A stretch of DNA of 29,171 nucleotides from NCBI GenBank assembly GCA_018260375.1, contig JAGLBF010000012.1, positions 1-29,171 on the forward strand, read 5' to 3'. The translations under genes were made by a program, and so were the position numbers. Below the pieces are notes generated by a model, which saw only the letters and a list, made by a program, of their open reading frames with translations, was not told the DNA's origin and did not search any database. The DNA comes from Deinococcus sp. GTDB taxonomy: Bacteria > Deinococcota > Deinococci > Deinococcales > Deinococcaceae. Shown piece after piece: positions 1 through 7,678 of this stretch (the first letter of the stretch is position 1; every line of letters starts with the position of its first letter).

Positions 1-62
1 TGTTCCCACTCGCATCCGCTCGGATTGATTCGGAAGTACGCCAAATCAATCGGAAACCGTAT
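1..62. repeat. 62-bp interspersed repeat, copy 1
   Basis: This segment matches 29095-29156 in the same orientation with two mismatches (positions 31 and 56). It contains an imperfect hairpin at 21-53 with 13-nt arms around the loop AAGTACG. Its right edge ends in CCGTAT, and its last base is also the last base of the TetR stop codon. It is probably a member of a small non-coding repeat family. The window begins exactly inside it, which fits a contig that ends at a repeat. Confidence 0.85.
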
Positions 63-670
63 TACTCGGCATCGTCCAGTATTTTGGTGTGCGCAATGCC
101 TCCCAGGATAAACACTTGAAGCAGTTGGGCGAGTTCTTCGTTGTCATTCGCGTCGCCTTCACTCAGCTGCTCATAGGCCACGCTGGTCAGCAAATTGAGC
201 AAAATAGGCAGCAGTTGCGGCTGGCGGCGAAGTGCATTGACCTTAATCACGGGCAGTTCTTGCAGCTGCAAGCGCATCTCTATAGCCTGCAAAAAAGCGC
301 GGCGGCGGCGGCGAAACAGCGGCCCACCGCCACTGTTGATCAGCAAAAGAAGCTCTTTTTCTTGCATCAGGGCCAAAAACAGTGCCGAAAACTCCACTGG
401 CCCATCGGCTTTAAGCAGCGGCGTAAGGCGCTCAGGAAAGCGTTCTAGGCGCGATTCAAACACCGCTTCTAGTATAGCTTCGGTAGAGGAAAAGTAGCTG
501 TAGATGGTGGGGCGCGACACGTTCAACTCGGCGGCAATATTCGCCATGCCCACTGCTTCAAAGCCGTGCGCGACAAACAAGCGGGCCGCTACCGCCAGAA
601 TCTGCTCGCGGCGGTCGCCCGCGCTCAGGCGGCGCGGCGATGGCGCAGGTACAGGACGTGGCAATGTCAT
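62..670 (-). CDS. TetR/AcrR family transcriptional regulator
   Basis: The 202-residue protein has a TetR N-terminal helix-turn-helix at about residues 20-65. It begins DRREQILAVAARLF, and the recognition helix region reads LNVSRPTIYSYFSSTEAIL. The rest is an all-helical C-terminal ligand and dimer domain that I cannot assign to a ligand. The basic, proline-rich N-terminal tail (about 18 residues) is common in this family. The ATG at 670 is preceded at 6 nt by a TAATCT -10 box with a -35-like GTGACG 17 nt further up, so a leaderless transcript is likely. The gene diverges from the large YhgE-like gene at 853, so it probably controls that gene and itself. The family call is firm; the target is inferred from position. 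Confidence 0.9.
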   Translation of the reverse strand: MTLPRPVPAPSPRRLSAGDRREQILAVAARLFVAHGFEAVGMANIAAELNVSRPTIYSYFSSTEAILEAVFESRLERFPERLTPLLKADGPVEFSALFLALMQEKELLLLINSGGGPLFRRRRRAFLQAIEMRLQLQELPVIKVNALRRQPQLLPILLNLLTSVAYEQLSEGDANDNEELAQLLQVFILGGIAHTKILDDAE

Positions 671-676
671 AAGGTA

Positions 677-719
677 AGATTAGCACAATGCTGACATTTC
701 GTCACCTGTCACAGTGTCA
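677..719 (-). promoter_or_regulatory. Leaderless tetR promoter with candidate TetR operator
   Basis: Read on the minus strand, the -10 box TAATCT (677-682) lies 6 nt before the tetR ATG. A -35-like GTGACG (700-705) lies 17 nt upstream of it. An imperfect dyad with perfect outer arms TGACA (692-696) and TGTCA (715-719) covers the -35 region. A repressor bound here could block both divergent genes. The -10 and spacing are seen directly; the operator role is inferred. Confidence 0.5.
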
Positions 720-852
720 AACTATAACCTATGTGTTTAGAGCCAGTGCGTTTAGTCTTATATTTATCCAGCCGCTTGGTTATTGCTGCGGGTAGCGTAT
801 GTCCCTTTACTAGCCTGACAGTACGTTTCACACAGTTCATGCGGGGCCAGGG

Positions 853-3228
853 ATGACCCGCCGCCCATCGGTGTGGCAAGACTTTAAACGCCTGAGCCAT
901 GCTGAGCGAAGCCTGTGGCACTTTCCAATGATGTGGCTGGCAGCAGTGGCTATCGTATTTACGCCGCTGCTGTACGCCACTATCTATTTGGGCAGTTCGC
1001 TTGACCCCTACAACCGCTTACAGTACCTGCCCGTGGGTCTGGTGAACCTTGATAAAGGCACGGTCTTTAAGGATAAGCAGCGCAATCTGGGGCACGAGGT
1101 GATTGACCGGTTACAGCGCGACGCCAAATTTCACTATATCCGCTACCCCACCGAAGCTGATGCGCAGAGTGCTGTGCGGCGCGGTGAAACCTATTTTTCA
1201 CTGACCATCCCAGGTGAGTTTAGCCAAAAAGCCTTGGCGGGGAGCAGCAGCGAGCATGGTCTACTGCGATTTTATATCTCCGAGGGCAGCAACTATTTTG
1301 CCTCACGGGTGGCCAGCAGCTTTTCTACGACGCTGAGCACTGAACTGAACCAGTCACTCAGTGAGAACCGCTGGGACGCCGTACAAGTAGCCTTTAAAAA
1401 GACCCAAAAGGGCTTTACCGACCTGCGCCATGCCACCGGTCAGCTGCGGAACGGCGCTCAGGAGCTTGAAAAGGGCGCGGGCCAGGTGCAAACGGGCGCG
1501 GGCAAGCTGCGTAGTGGGGTGCAACAAGCCGCAGCGGGCAGCGACAAGCTGAGCAGCGGCGCCAAGCAACTGAGCGGCAGTGTCAAGCAACTCACCACTG
1601 GCACGGCTCAACTGTCCACGGGGCTGCGCAAACTGGAAGCGGCTGCTCCTGGACAAACACAACTGGCGCCCTTGCAGCGGGGTGCAGGCCAACTGGTCAC
1701 CGGTACGCAGCGCTTAGACGACGGCCTGGGCCAACTGGCAGCGGGTGCAGATAAGCTCAGCAACGGTGCAAAGTCGGTTAACAGCGCCGCGCAGCAACTT
1801 GCCGCTGGAAATAAACAGCTTGCCCAACAGCTCCCCCAGCTGCAAAACGGCTTACAGCAAGCCAGCAGCGGCAGCAAAAGCCTGACGGCGGGCGCGGCAA
1901 AGTTGGCGGCTGGAGCCACACAACTGGCAGAAATGACCCAAAACCAGCCTGCGCTGCCTGCTCCGCTCAGCGCTGCCGCAGCCCAGTTGCAAGGCGGCGC
2001 CACTCAGGTACACGCCGCCAGCAGCGAGCTTGCGGGAGGCTTAGCACAACTAACCAGCGGAGCGGGGAAAGCCGCAACTGGGGCGCAGGCACTCAGTCAG
2101 GGCGCAGGTCAACTGGCGCAGGGTACCGCGCAACTTCAAACGGGCGCGGCGACCTTGGCCAGCAGCACTCACACAGCCCAGCAGGGCAGTGAGCAACTTC
2201 GCAGCGGCGCAAAAAGCTTGCAAAGCGGGGTCAATACGCTGGTCAAGGGTAACCTCAGCATCAAAGCAGCCCTTAAAACTGCCACTCAAGCCCTTCCCAG
2301 CACCAGTCAGCTCAACCAGCTATCAAGCGGCGCAAGCACGCTGGCGCAGCGCACAGGAGAGTTAAACGCCGGCTTAAAGACCCTTACCAGCGGCAGCCAG
2401 CAACTGGAGACGGGTAGCGCCCAGGTACACAGCGGTGCACAGAAACTGAGGCGCGGGCTTGACACCCTGTATGACCGTATTCCGGCAAACCTGGAAACCC
2501 TTGACGGCGACCCGCAGGGCCTGAGCGCCAGCGTGCTTCCTGTTGTTAAAAAGTACGCGCCCGTGAGCAACAATGGCACGGCCTTCGCGCCCTACTTTAT
2601 AGCCCTGAGCCTGTGGGTGGGCTGCACCCTGACCACGTTTATCTTTCCCTATCAGCAGTTGCCCCAACACGGGCGCAACGCCTCGCAGTTTGCCAAAATA
2701 CTCCGCAAATACACCGCTCCTGCCTTACTGGTCACGGCTCAGGCGCTGCTGGTGGTGTTGGGCGTGCATCTGCTGGGTGTAGAGTACCTGCACCCCGTTC
2801 AGGTGACGCTCAGCGCGGTGGCTTCTAGCCTCACCTTTTTGGCGCTGGTTTTGGGACTGATTATGATGTTTGGCTCGGCGGGCCGCCTCTTTGCACTCAT
2901 TTTGCTGGTGCTGCAACTGGCCGCTTCGGGTGGTAGCTACCCCATTGAAACCGCGCCGTCCTTTTTTCAAACCATTCACCGCTGGATGCCGGTAACCCAG
3001 AGCGTCAAGGCCCTGCGGCACGGCATTTCAGGGGCCTACTTGGGAGAATACCTCACATTCATGCTGGTGCTGGTTGTCATATTTTTATCGGCTACGGTGC
3101 TCGCCTGGTTGGGCCGACGCTGGGAATACACCCCCAATGACAGACTGTTGCCGCTGATTGTCTCACCCCTGGCGGTACCGGCCCGTACAGCTGCACCTGA
3201 ACGTCAGACACCACCGTCATCACCATAA
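853..3228 (+). CDS. YhgE/Pip family membrane protein with long periplasmic repeat region
   Basis: The 791-residue protein has one N-terminal transmembrane helix (about residues 27-47) and a large extracytoplasmic region. A cluster of about five further helices follows from about residue 575 to 765. Residues of about 190-540 form a long series of heptad-like repeats of the kind GAxxLxxGxxxL, rich in Ala, Gln, Ser and Gly, predicted to form coiled coil. This layout is that of the YhgE/Pip ('phage infection protein') and EsaA-like proteins, which belong to the ABC-2 membrane superfamily. The family's function is poorly defined; members have been linked to phage adsorption, export or type VII secretion in Firmicutes. 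The start at 853 has only a weak GGG-rich site upstream. A neighbouring divergent TetR gene is a frequent partner and suggests inducible expression, perhaps as an efflux or envelope stress component. Confidence 0.8.
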   Translation: MTRRPSVWQDFKRLSHAERSLWHFPMMWLAAVAIVFTPLLYATIYLGSSLDPYNRLQYLPVGLVNLDKGTVFKDKQRNLGHEVIDRLQRDAKFHYIRYPTEADAQSAVRRGETYFSLTIPGEFSQKALAGSSSEHGLLRFYISEGSNYFASRVASSFSTTLSTELNQSLSENRWDAVQVAFKKTQKGFTDLRHATGQLRNGAQELEKGAGQVQTGAGKLRSGVQQAAAGSDKLSSGAKQLSGSVKQLTTGTAQLSTGLRKLEAAAPGQTQLAPLQRGAGQLVTGTQRLDDGLGQLAAGADKLSNGAKSVNSAAQQLAAGNKQLAQQLPQLQNGLQQASSGSKSLTAGAAKLAAGATQLAEMTQNQPALPAPLSAAAAQLQGGATQVHAASSELAGGLAQLTSGAGKAATGAQALSQGAGQLAQGTAQLQTGAATLASSTHTAQQGSEQLRSGAKSLQSGVNTLVKGNLSIKAALKTATQALPSTSQLNQLSSGASTLAQRTGELNAGLKTLTSGSQQLETGSAQVHSGAQKLRRGLDTLYDRIPANLETLDGDPQGLSASVLPVVKKYAPVSNNGTAFAPYFIALSLWVGCTLTTFIFPYQQLPQHGRNASQFAKILRKYTAPALLVTAQALLVVLGVHLLGVEYLHPVQVTLSAVASSLTFLALVLGLIMMFGSAGRLFALILLVLQLAASGGSYPIETAPSFFQTIHRWMPVTQSVKALRHGISGAYLGEYLTFMLVLVVIFLSATVLAWLGRRWEYTPNDRLLPLIVSPLAVPARTAAPERQTPPSSP

Positions 3229-3266
3229 ACCTTATCCCAGTCACAATGGCTACAACGGCTGGGCTA

Positions 3267-3345
3267 ATACGCACTTCATTTTAGCGCGGCAAGACAGGTG
3301 CAGGCGGCGCCTTCATATCACGAAACGCGTACTGTTTCCTGCGCC
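3267..3345. repeat. Interspersed repeat family, copy E1
   Basis: The element runs from ATACGC at 3267 to GCGTAC at 3332, then a tail TGTTTCCTGCGCC. It aligns with the copy at 4716-4786 in the left arm (TACGC, TTCATTT, ACAGG) and the right arm (CGAAA, GCGTAC). Its tail matches the copy at 23749-23797. It lies between the YhgE-like gene and the exporter gene and ends just upstream of the latter's promoter. Confidence 0.65.
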
Positions 3346-3388
3346 TGCTAGCCCGCGTTCATCGCATTTTTAACACGGTGTTTGGTAT

Positions 3389-3394
3389 TACACT
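3389..3394 (+). promoter_or_regulatory. -10 box of leaderless exporter promoter
   Basis: TACACT lies 6 nt before the ATG at 3401, the arrangement expected for a leaderless transcript. No purine-rich ribosome binding site is visible. The -35 is weak: TTAACA at 3370-3375 is only 13 nt away. Confidence 0.5.
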
Positions 3395-3400
3395 ACCCTC

Positions 3401-4636
3401 ATGACCGCTGCCTCTTCCTCTGCCAAACCGCCGCTGCCCTTTGGTGAATTTATCGCGCTTATTTCAATGATGTCTGCTCTGGGTGCGCTGTCTACCGACG
3501 CAATTATACCCGCCCTGCCGCACCTGGGCGCCGCATTGGGAGTCACTGACGCCAACCAGCGCCAGCTCACCATCAGCACATTTTTCTTGGGTCTGGCTTT
3601 CGGGCAACTGTTTTACGGCCCGCTGGCAGACAGCAGGGGCCGTAAGCCCGCCATTTTTTTGGGGCTGGGCATCTTTTTGCTGGGCGGGCTACTGTCGTAC
3701 TTCGCACAGGATTTTCAGGTGCTGCTGCTGGGGCGAGCGGTGCAGGGGTTGGGCCTCGCCGCTACCCGCACCATTCCTATGGCCCTGGTGCGCGACCAGT
3801 TTGTGGGCAACCGCATGGCACAGGTGATGTCATTTACCCAAACGGTATTTATTCTGGTGCCGATGTTGGCCCCCAGCTACGGGCAACTGGTGATGAATAT
3901 TGGCGGCTGGCGCAGCATTTTCCTGTCGCTGATGGTGGTGGGTATGGCGGTACTGGTGTGGTTTGCCGTGCGCCAACCCGAAACCCTGACCCCAGAGAAA
4001 CGTACCCCATTTCACTGGAGCACGCTGACTCACACGCTGAAAGTCTTACTAAAGCAGCCCCAAGTGATGCTCTACACCGTGATGGCGGGGCTGATCAGCG
4101 GCGCGTTTATGGGCTACCTTAACTCAGCGCAGCAACTGTACCAAGACCTGTACAAACTGGGTACCAACTTTAGCCTGTACTTTGCCCTGGTCGCCTTGTC
4201 GCTGGGCGCGGCCTCGCTGCTCAATTCGCAACTGGTGATGCGCCTGGGCATGCAGCGCATCAGCCAGTCGGCGCTGTGGGGTGTGCTGCTGCTGGCGATT
4301 GGCGGTCTAGGCGCGTCCTGGCTCACTGGGGGTACGCTGCCGCTGTGGGGCTTTATCGTATATTTGATGTGCAGCTTTTTTGGAGTGGGCCTGCTGTTTG
4401 GCAACCTCAACGCACTAGCCATGCAACCGCTCGGCCGCAACGCCGGCGTCGGTGCGTCGGTGGTGGGCGCAGTTTCTAGTTTGCTGAGCGTGCCTATCGG
4501 CACTGTCATTGGCCTAAGCTACAACCACACCACTATTCCCCTGATGCTGGGACTGGGCAGCATGGCCGGGCTGTGTTTGCTGCTGTCCTGGCTTAAGCGC
4601 ACAGTGGACACCCAGGTGCCCAGCAGCGCCAGTTAA
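3401..4636 (+). CDS. Bcr/CflA family multidrug efflux MFS transporter
   Basis: This 411-residue protein has about twelve hydrophobic segments and the drug:H+ antiporter features of the Bcr/CflA family. The N-terminus reads STDAIIPALPHLGAALG. The loop 2-3 motif is GPLADSRGRKP, with the conserved Asp and Arg-Gly-Arg, and the helix 4 signature is GRAVQGLGLAA. The family exports drugs such as bicyclomycin, sulfonamides or chloramphenicol using the proton gradient; the substrate cannot be told here. The length is typical. The gene stands alone, with a leaderless-type promoter upstream and a strong bidirectional terminator 25 bp past its stop. Confidence 0.88.
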   Translation: MTAASSSAKPPLPFGEFIALISMMSALGALSTDAIIPALPHLGAALGVTDANQRQLTISTFFLGLAFGQLFYGPLADSRGRKPAIFLGLGIFLLGGLLSYFAQDFQVLLLGRAVQGLGLAATRTIPMALVRDQFVGNRMAQVMSFTQTVFILVPMLAPSYGQLVMNIGGWRSIFLSLMVVGMAVLVWFAVRQPETLTPEKRTPFHWSTLTHTLKVLLKQPQVMLYTVMAGLISGAFMGYLNSAQQLYQDLYKLGTNFSLYFALVALSLGAASLLNSQLVMRLGMQRISQSALWGVLLLAIGGLGASWLTGGTLPLWGFIVYLMCSFFGVGLLFGNLNALAMQPLGRNAGVGASVVGAVSSLLSVPIGTVIGLSYNHTTIPLMLGLGSMAGLCLLLSWLKRTVDTQVPSSAS

Positions 4637-4660
4637 TGCTGGCTGAGAACAAGACAAACT

Positions 4661-4709
4661 AAAAAAAAGCCTAAAATGCCTCTTTATGAGGGGCTTTAGG
4701 CTTTTTTTA
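4661..4709. terminator. Bidirectional rho-independent terminator
   Basis: The arms GCCTAAA (4669-4675) and TTTAGGC (4695-4701), plus an inner CCTC/GAGG pair, form a hairpin. It is preceded by eight A residues and followed by seven T residues. It therefore has a U-tract in both directions and serves the convergent exporter gene (plus) and the LivK-type gene (minus). Confidence 0.88.
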
Positions 4710-4715
4710 ACACTG

Positions 4716-4786
4716 ATACGCGTTCTATTTCATTTCAGCACAGGTAGAAAAGTTTCGCCTGTGCTTCCATACCGCGAAATGCGTAC
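4716..4786. repeat. Interspersed repeat family, copy E2
   Basis: The ends are ATACGC (4716-4721) and GCGTAC (4781-4786). Inside is a perfect 7-bp stem, GCACAGG and CCTGTGC. Positions 4738-4786 align closely with 29043-29092: both hold CACAG, GAAAAG, CGCCTG, CCATACCGCG and a final CGTA. The element lies between the terminator and the end of the LivK-type gene. Confidence 0.75.
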
Positions 4787-4849
4787 TTTTTGCTACTCTT
4801 GCTGGTCAGATTCCATCGTGCCTTTAGCACGACTCAACCGAAATCTGTA

Positions 4850-5998
4850 TTACTTGGGTTTTACGGTGATGACACCAGCAGTAGTGGTCTTAAGGTCGTC
4901 GCCAACGTGGCGGATGTACATCTTGCCTTCGGTGCGGTCGCCATTGCTACCAAAGCGGATTTCACCGGTCAGTCCCTTGGTCACGGTCGTGCGCAGTGCG
5001 GTTTCTACCTGCTCGCGGGTCGGGGCTTTGTTACCGGCGGTTTTGTAGGCGTCGCGGATGCCCTGGAGTATCACCAGCGCGCTGTCGTACCCCATGATGC
5101 CGTAACCCTGAATGCTGGTTTTGTTGGCAGCGGTGTACTGGGTGTTAATCGCCTTGGCAGAGGGCAAAATTTCTAAGGGCGGTGCGATGGTGGTAAAGTA
5201 GATATTCTTGGCTCCGTTGCCCGCAATTTTGATAAGCTCGGGACTATCTAGGCCGTCGCCGCCTACCAGGGGAAGGGCGATGCCTTTTTCACGCAGCTGC
5301 TTGGCAAATACGCCAATCTGCCCGTACAGGCCGCTGAAGTACACCACATCAGGCTTGGTCAGCTGAATTTTCTGGACGATAGAGCTGAAGTCGCTCTTTT
5401 CCTCGGTGCCTTCACTGCCCACAATCTGGGCACCTTTGGCCTTCAGCGCTTTTTCAGCTTCGGTCGCCAGGCCCTGTCCGTAGGCCGTCTTGTCGTTGAT
5501 CATGTACACTTTTTTGGCCTTGAGTTTGCTGATAATAAAATCGGCACCCGCTGGCCCCTGCGCGTCGTCACGAGCACAGATGCGGTTGACATTTTTCAGG
5601 CCACGGTCAGTCACCTTGGGGTTGGTGGTGGTGGGTGACACAAACGCCAAGTGGTTGCCCGAAACAGCTTCACTGGCGGGGATAATCACGCCGCTGTTTT
5701 GGGTGCCAGCAATCGCCATAACTGTCTTGTCAGAGGCGATGCGGCGGGCGTTAGACGTACCAGTAGCGGGGTCAGCCTGATCGTCGTACGCCACAAACTG
5801 CAAGTTCAAACCCATTTTGGCAAACTCGGCTTTGGCATTGAGGACAGCGAGTTGAGCGCCGTTTCTAATCTGCGTACCTTGGTCTGAGCTGGGGCCAGAC
5901 AGCGGTGAAAGGCTTGCTACCTTGACAAGGGTAAGGGCGTGGGCCTGGCTGAGCAGCAGGGCAGATGAAACGAACAACAATTTGGTTACTTTATGCAT
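4850..5998 (-). CDS. LivK-type branched-chain amino acid ABC transporter binding protein
   Basis: The 382-residue precursor begins MHKVTKLLFVSSALLLSQAHA, a clear signal peptide. I chose this start because AAGGAGAA lies just before the ATG; the longer upstream frame has no such site and no homology. The mature protein has the Leu/Ile/Val-binding (type I periplasmic binding) layout. Visible landmarks are LSPLSGPSSDQGTQIRNGAQ, a YDDQADPATG segment, MAIAGTQNSGVIIPASE, FVSPTTT, INDKTAYGQGL and VVYFSGLY. Family members capture branched-chain amino acids, amides or related solutes for a LivHMGF transporter. No permease or ATPase gene is near, so the partner is elsewhere. The substrate is not determined by sequence alone. 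Confidence 0.88.
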   Translation of the reverse strand: MHKVTKLLFVSSALLLSQAHALTLVKVASLSPLSGPSSDQGTQIRNGAQLAVLNAKAEFAKMGLNLQFVAYDDQADPATGTSNARRIASDKTVMAIAGTQNSGVIIPASEAVSGNHLAFVSPTTTNPKVTDRGLKNVNRICARDDAQGPAGADFIISKLKAKKVYMINDKTAYGQGLATEAEKALKAKGAQIVGSEGTEEKSDFSSIVQKIQLTKPDVVYFSGLYGQIGVFAKQLREKGIALPLVGGDGLDSPELIKIAGNGAKNIYFTTIAPPLEILPSAKAINTQYTAANKTSIQGYGIMGYDSALVILQGIRDAYKTAGNKAPTREQVETALRTTVTKGLTGEIRFGSNGDRTEGKMYIRHVGDDLKTTTAGVITVKPK

Positions 5999-6282
5999 GG
6001 TTCTCCTTGGTTGGTTCACAGCAATTTGCGCCTCAAACTGCCTACATTCGCGCCAATACCACTTGGTGTGGCTCTGAATAAATATACACTGGGCGAAAGT
6101 AGCGCTATGATACACGACTTGACCTTTGATGTAAATACCAAGCGCGGCGCAGGCGGCGGAGTACCTATACGTCCTGCACGTCTACATCGCGAAGTTCATC
6201 ACCATATTCAGCATATTCAGCAGCTTAATGATGTGGCTAGGCAGGTAAAGCCTGCATACCGTACGTTTCAGGCGATGTCGCT
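5999..6282. other. Gap between cbiB and the LivK-type gene
   Basis: This 284-bp gap must hold the promoter of the LivK-type gene, because cbiB ends on the same strand at 6283. An AT-rich stretch reading TATATT on the minus strand near 6085 is a possible -10 box, without a convincing -35. There is a 9-bp direct repeat CATATTCAG at about 6206-6223 and a weak hairpin GCAGG-TAAAG-CCTGC at about 6241. No gene is supported. Confidence 0.4.
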
Positions 6283-7236
6283 TCAGCGCGTATTACCGTA
6301 CTTATACGGCTTCTGCTGAAGTCCAGCACATTCCATATCACTCAGCACCGTATCACTCAGTACCAAGCTCGCTACCGCCCAAATCAGTGACCGCTGTGCC
6401 AGCTGTAGCGCCCGCCCAATATCTGCCGCTGCCGGTTCTTGCCCGCCCGCGTTGAGTACATACAGCTTTTTTCCGTCTGGGCCACGCTTGTCTAGCCGCA
6501 CGCCTAAAGCACCTGCAAAGGCGCTCATAGGGTGGCCCGCGTTGGGGCTGGAAGTGTTGTGCCTGTCCCGCGCCCACACCCGCCAGCCCTGGCCCCCGCT
6601 TGCAGCCAGGGTACATAGAGCAGTCAGCCGCGCTGGGGCGAGGTTGAGGAGGTCATCCATCCGCGCCGCGACCTTGCCGGTATATTCCAGTTCGGGCGTG
6701 CGGTAGCCCCACATCGCGTCGGCGGTGTTGGTCAGGCGGTAAGCGGCAGCGAGCGGCAGGCCGCCCATGCGGTAGGCCAGCAGGGGAGCCACCACGCTGT
6801 CTGAAAGGTTTTCTGCGAGGCTTTCAATGGTTGCGCCGGCTACCTCTGCCGCGCTCAGGCCAGTGGTGTCGCGGCTGACCAGATGCCAACTCAGCAGGCG
6901 GCGGGCCCCGGACAAGTCGCCGCGTTCCAGGGCCGCCCCGACCTCTGCCGCCGCGTCAAAAAGGGCCTTACGCGCCAGCAAAGGCTTGAGCAGCGCCGCC
7001 TGCACCCACCAGGGCAAACCAGACGCCGCGTGCCCTGTGCCCGCCGCCAGCCCAGCGCCCAGTGCCCAGCTCGCCGCGCCTTCGGACAGCTGCCACCGGG
7101 GCGTAAGACCTCGCCAGCTTTTCCGCGCCCAGCCCAGGTAATGGCCCATGTAAATCACCGGATGAAAACGGGCCGGGGGTTCGCCCAGTGCGTCCAGAGC
7201 AAGGGCCAGGAGAATGACGGAGCGTTTAGAGTTCAG
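6283..7236 (-). CDS. cbiB: Adenosylcobinamide-phosphate synthase CbiB/CobD, probable CTG start
   Basis: CbiB/CobD is a membrane enzyme that attaches the aminopropanol (phosphate) arm to adenosylcobyrate late in cobalamin synthesis. The family N-terminus is present as LALALDALGEPPARFHPVIY, followed by the MGHYLGWARK region. Later landmarks include GLSAAEVAGATIESLAENLSDSVVAPL and YRLTNTADAMWGYRTPE. The first conventional start is a GTG at 7158, inside the conserved HPV, which would cut off the first helix and the DxxxGEPP motif. The in-frame codons above it, up to a stop inside ridA, contain no ATG, GTG or TTG. They do contain a CTG at 7236 that overlaps the ridA stop as CTGA and gives a normal 317-residue product. 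The CTG start is an inference; a sequence error is the alternative. The C-terminus carries a 5-residue duplication (VLSDT/VLSDM). Confidence 0.85.
   Translation of the reverse strand: MNSKRSVILLALALDALGEPPARFHPVIYMGHYLGWARKSWRGLTPRWQLSEGAASWALGAGLAAGTGHAASGLPWWVQAALLKPLLARKALFDAAAEVGAALERGDLSGARRLLSWHLVSRDTTGLSAAEVAGATIESLAENLSDSVVAPLLAYRMGGLPLAAAYRLTNTADAMWGYRTPELEYTGKVAARMDDLLNLAPARLTALCTLAASGGQGWRVWARDRHNTSSPNAGHPMSAFAGALGVRLDKRGPDGKKLYVLNAGGQEPAAADIGRALQLAQRSLIWAVASLVLSDTVLSDMECAGLQQKPYKYGNTR
6335..6364. repeat. 15-bp tandem repeat in the cbiB 3' end
   Basis: Two 15-bp units at 6335-6349 and 6350-6364 differ at two positions (ATATCACTCAGCACC and GTATCACTCAGTACC). They encode the repeated VLSD(T/M) near the CbiB C-terminus, so the duplication keeps the frame. 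Confidence 0.8.
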
Positions 7237-7613
7237 GCCATCACCGCTTCGGCCTCAATTTCTACTAGGTGCAGTGGATCAATAAGAGCAGCGACCTGCA
7301 CCAGTGTGGCGGCGGGGCGGATGTGCCCAAAAACTTCGCCATGCGCCCGTCCGACTTGCTCCCAGCGCGAAATATCAGTGACATACATACGGGTACGCAC
7401 CACATGTTCCAACCCAGCCCCAGCCTGAGCTAGAGCTTCAGCAATGATGCCCAGTGCCACGCGGGTTTGCTCGTAGGCGTTGTCTATCCCAACCACCTCC
7501 CCTGCTACCGTGGCTGTTGTTCCAGCGACCTGCACGACATTTCCGACCCGCACCGCTCGGGAATATCCGACAGTAGTTTCCCAGGGTGAAGTTCCAGCGA
7601 TGTTCTGGCGCAT
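7233..7613 (-). CDS. RidA/YjgF family protein lacking the archetypal active-site arginine
   Basis: This 126-residue protein has the usual RidA/YjgF/YER057c length and order: a GNVVQVAGTTA strand, the VRTRMYVTD segment, and the C-terminal VEIEAEAV strand with its Glu. True RidA hydrolyses reactive enamine/imine intermediates such as 2-aminoacrylate and needs an Arg in a PARSCVEV-like segment. The matching segment here is PAATLVQV, with Ala instead of Arg, so it is more likely one of the Rid subfamilies without proven imine deaminase activity. A TATACT box 6 nt upstream of the ATG suggests its own leaderless start. Its stop overlaps the probable cbiB CTG start, so it may be translationally coupled to cobalamin synthesis. 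Confidence 0.88.
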   Translation of the reverse strand: MRQNIAGTSPWETTVGYSRAVRVGNVVQVAGTTATVAGEVVGIDNAYEQTRVALGIIAEALAQAGAGLEHVVRTRMYVTDISRWEQVGRAHGEVFGHIRPAATLVQVAALIDPLHLVEIEAEAVMA

Positions 7614-7619
7614 GAGATA

Positions 7620-7625
7620 AGTATA
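7620..7625 (-). promoter_or_regulatory. -10 box of internal leaderless promoter for ridA-cbiB
   Basis: On the minus strand TATACT ends 6 nt before the ridA ATG and there is no ribosome binding site. It would give an internal transcript for ridA and cbiB within the 65-bp gap after cbiA. The -35 is poor. Confidence 0.5.
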
Positions 7626-7678
7626 ACGGCGGGGCCTGCTCCGGCGGGTTCAACTCTATGTACTTTTCGGCGCGGTGG

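Noticed and set aside
1354..2579. Several antisense frames inside the YhgE-like gene
   Set aside because: They are by-products of its repetitive Ala/Gln/Ser/Gly codons and show no domain.
853..3228. Prophage origin, because the family is called 'phage infection protein'
   Set aside because: The name refers to phage adsorption; no phage structural, integrase or lysis gene is nearby.
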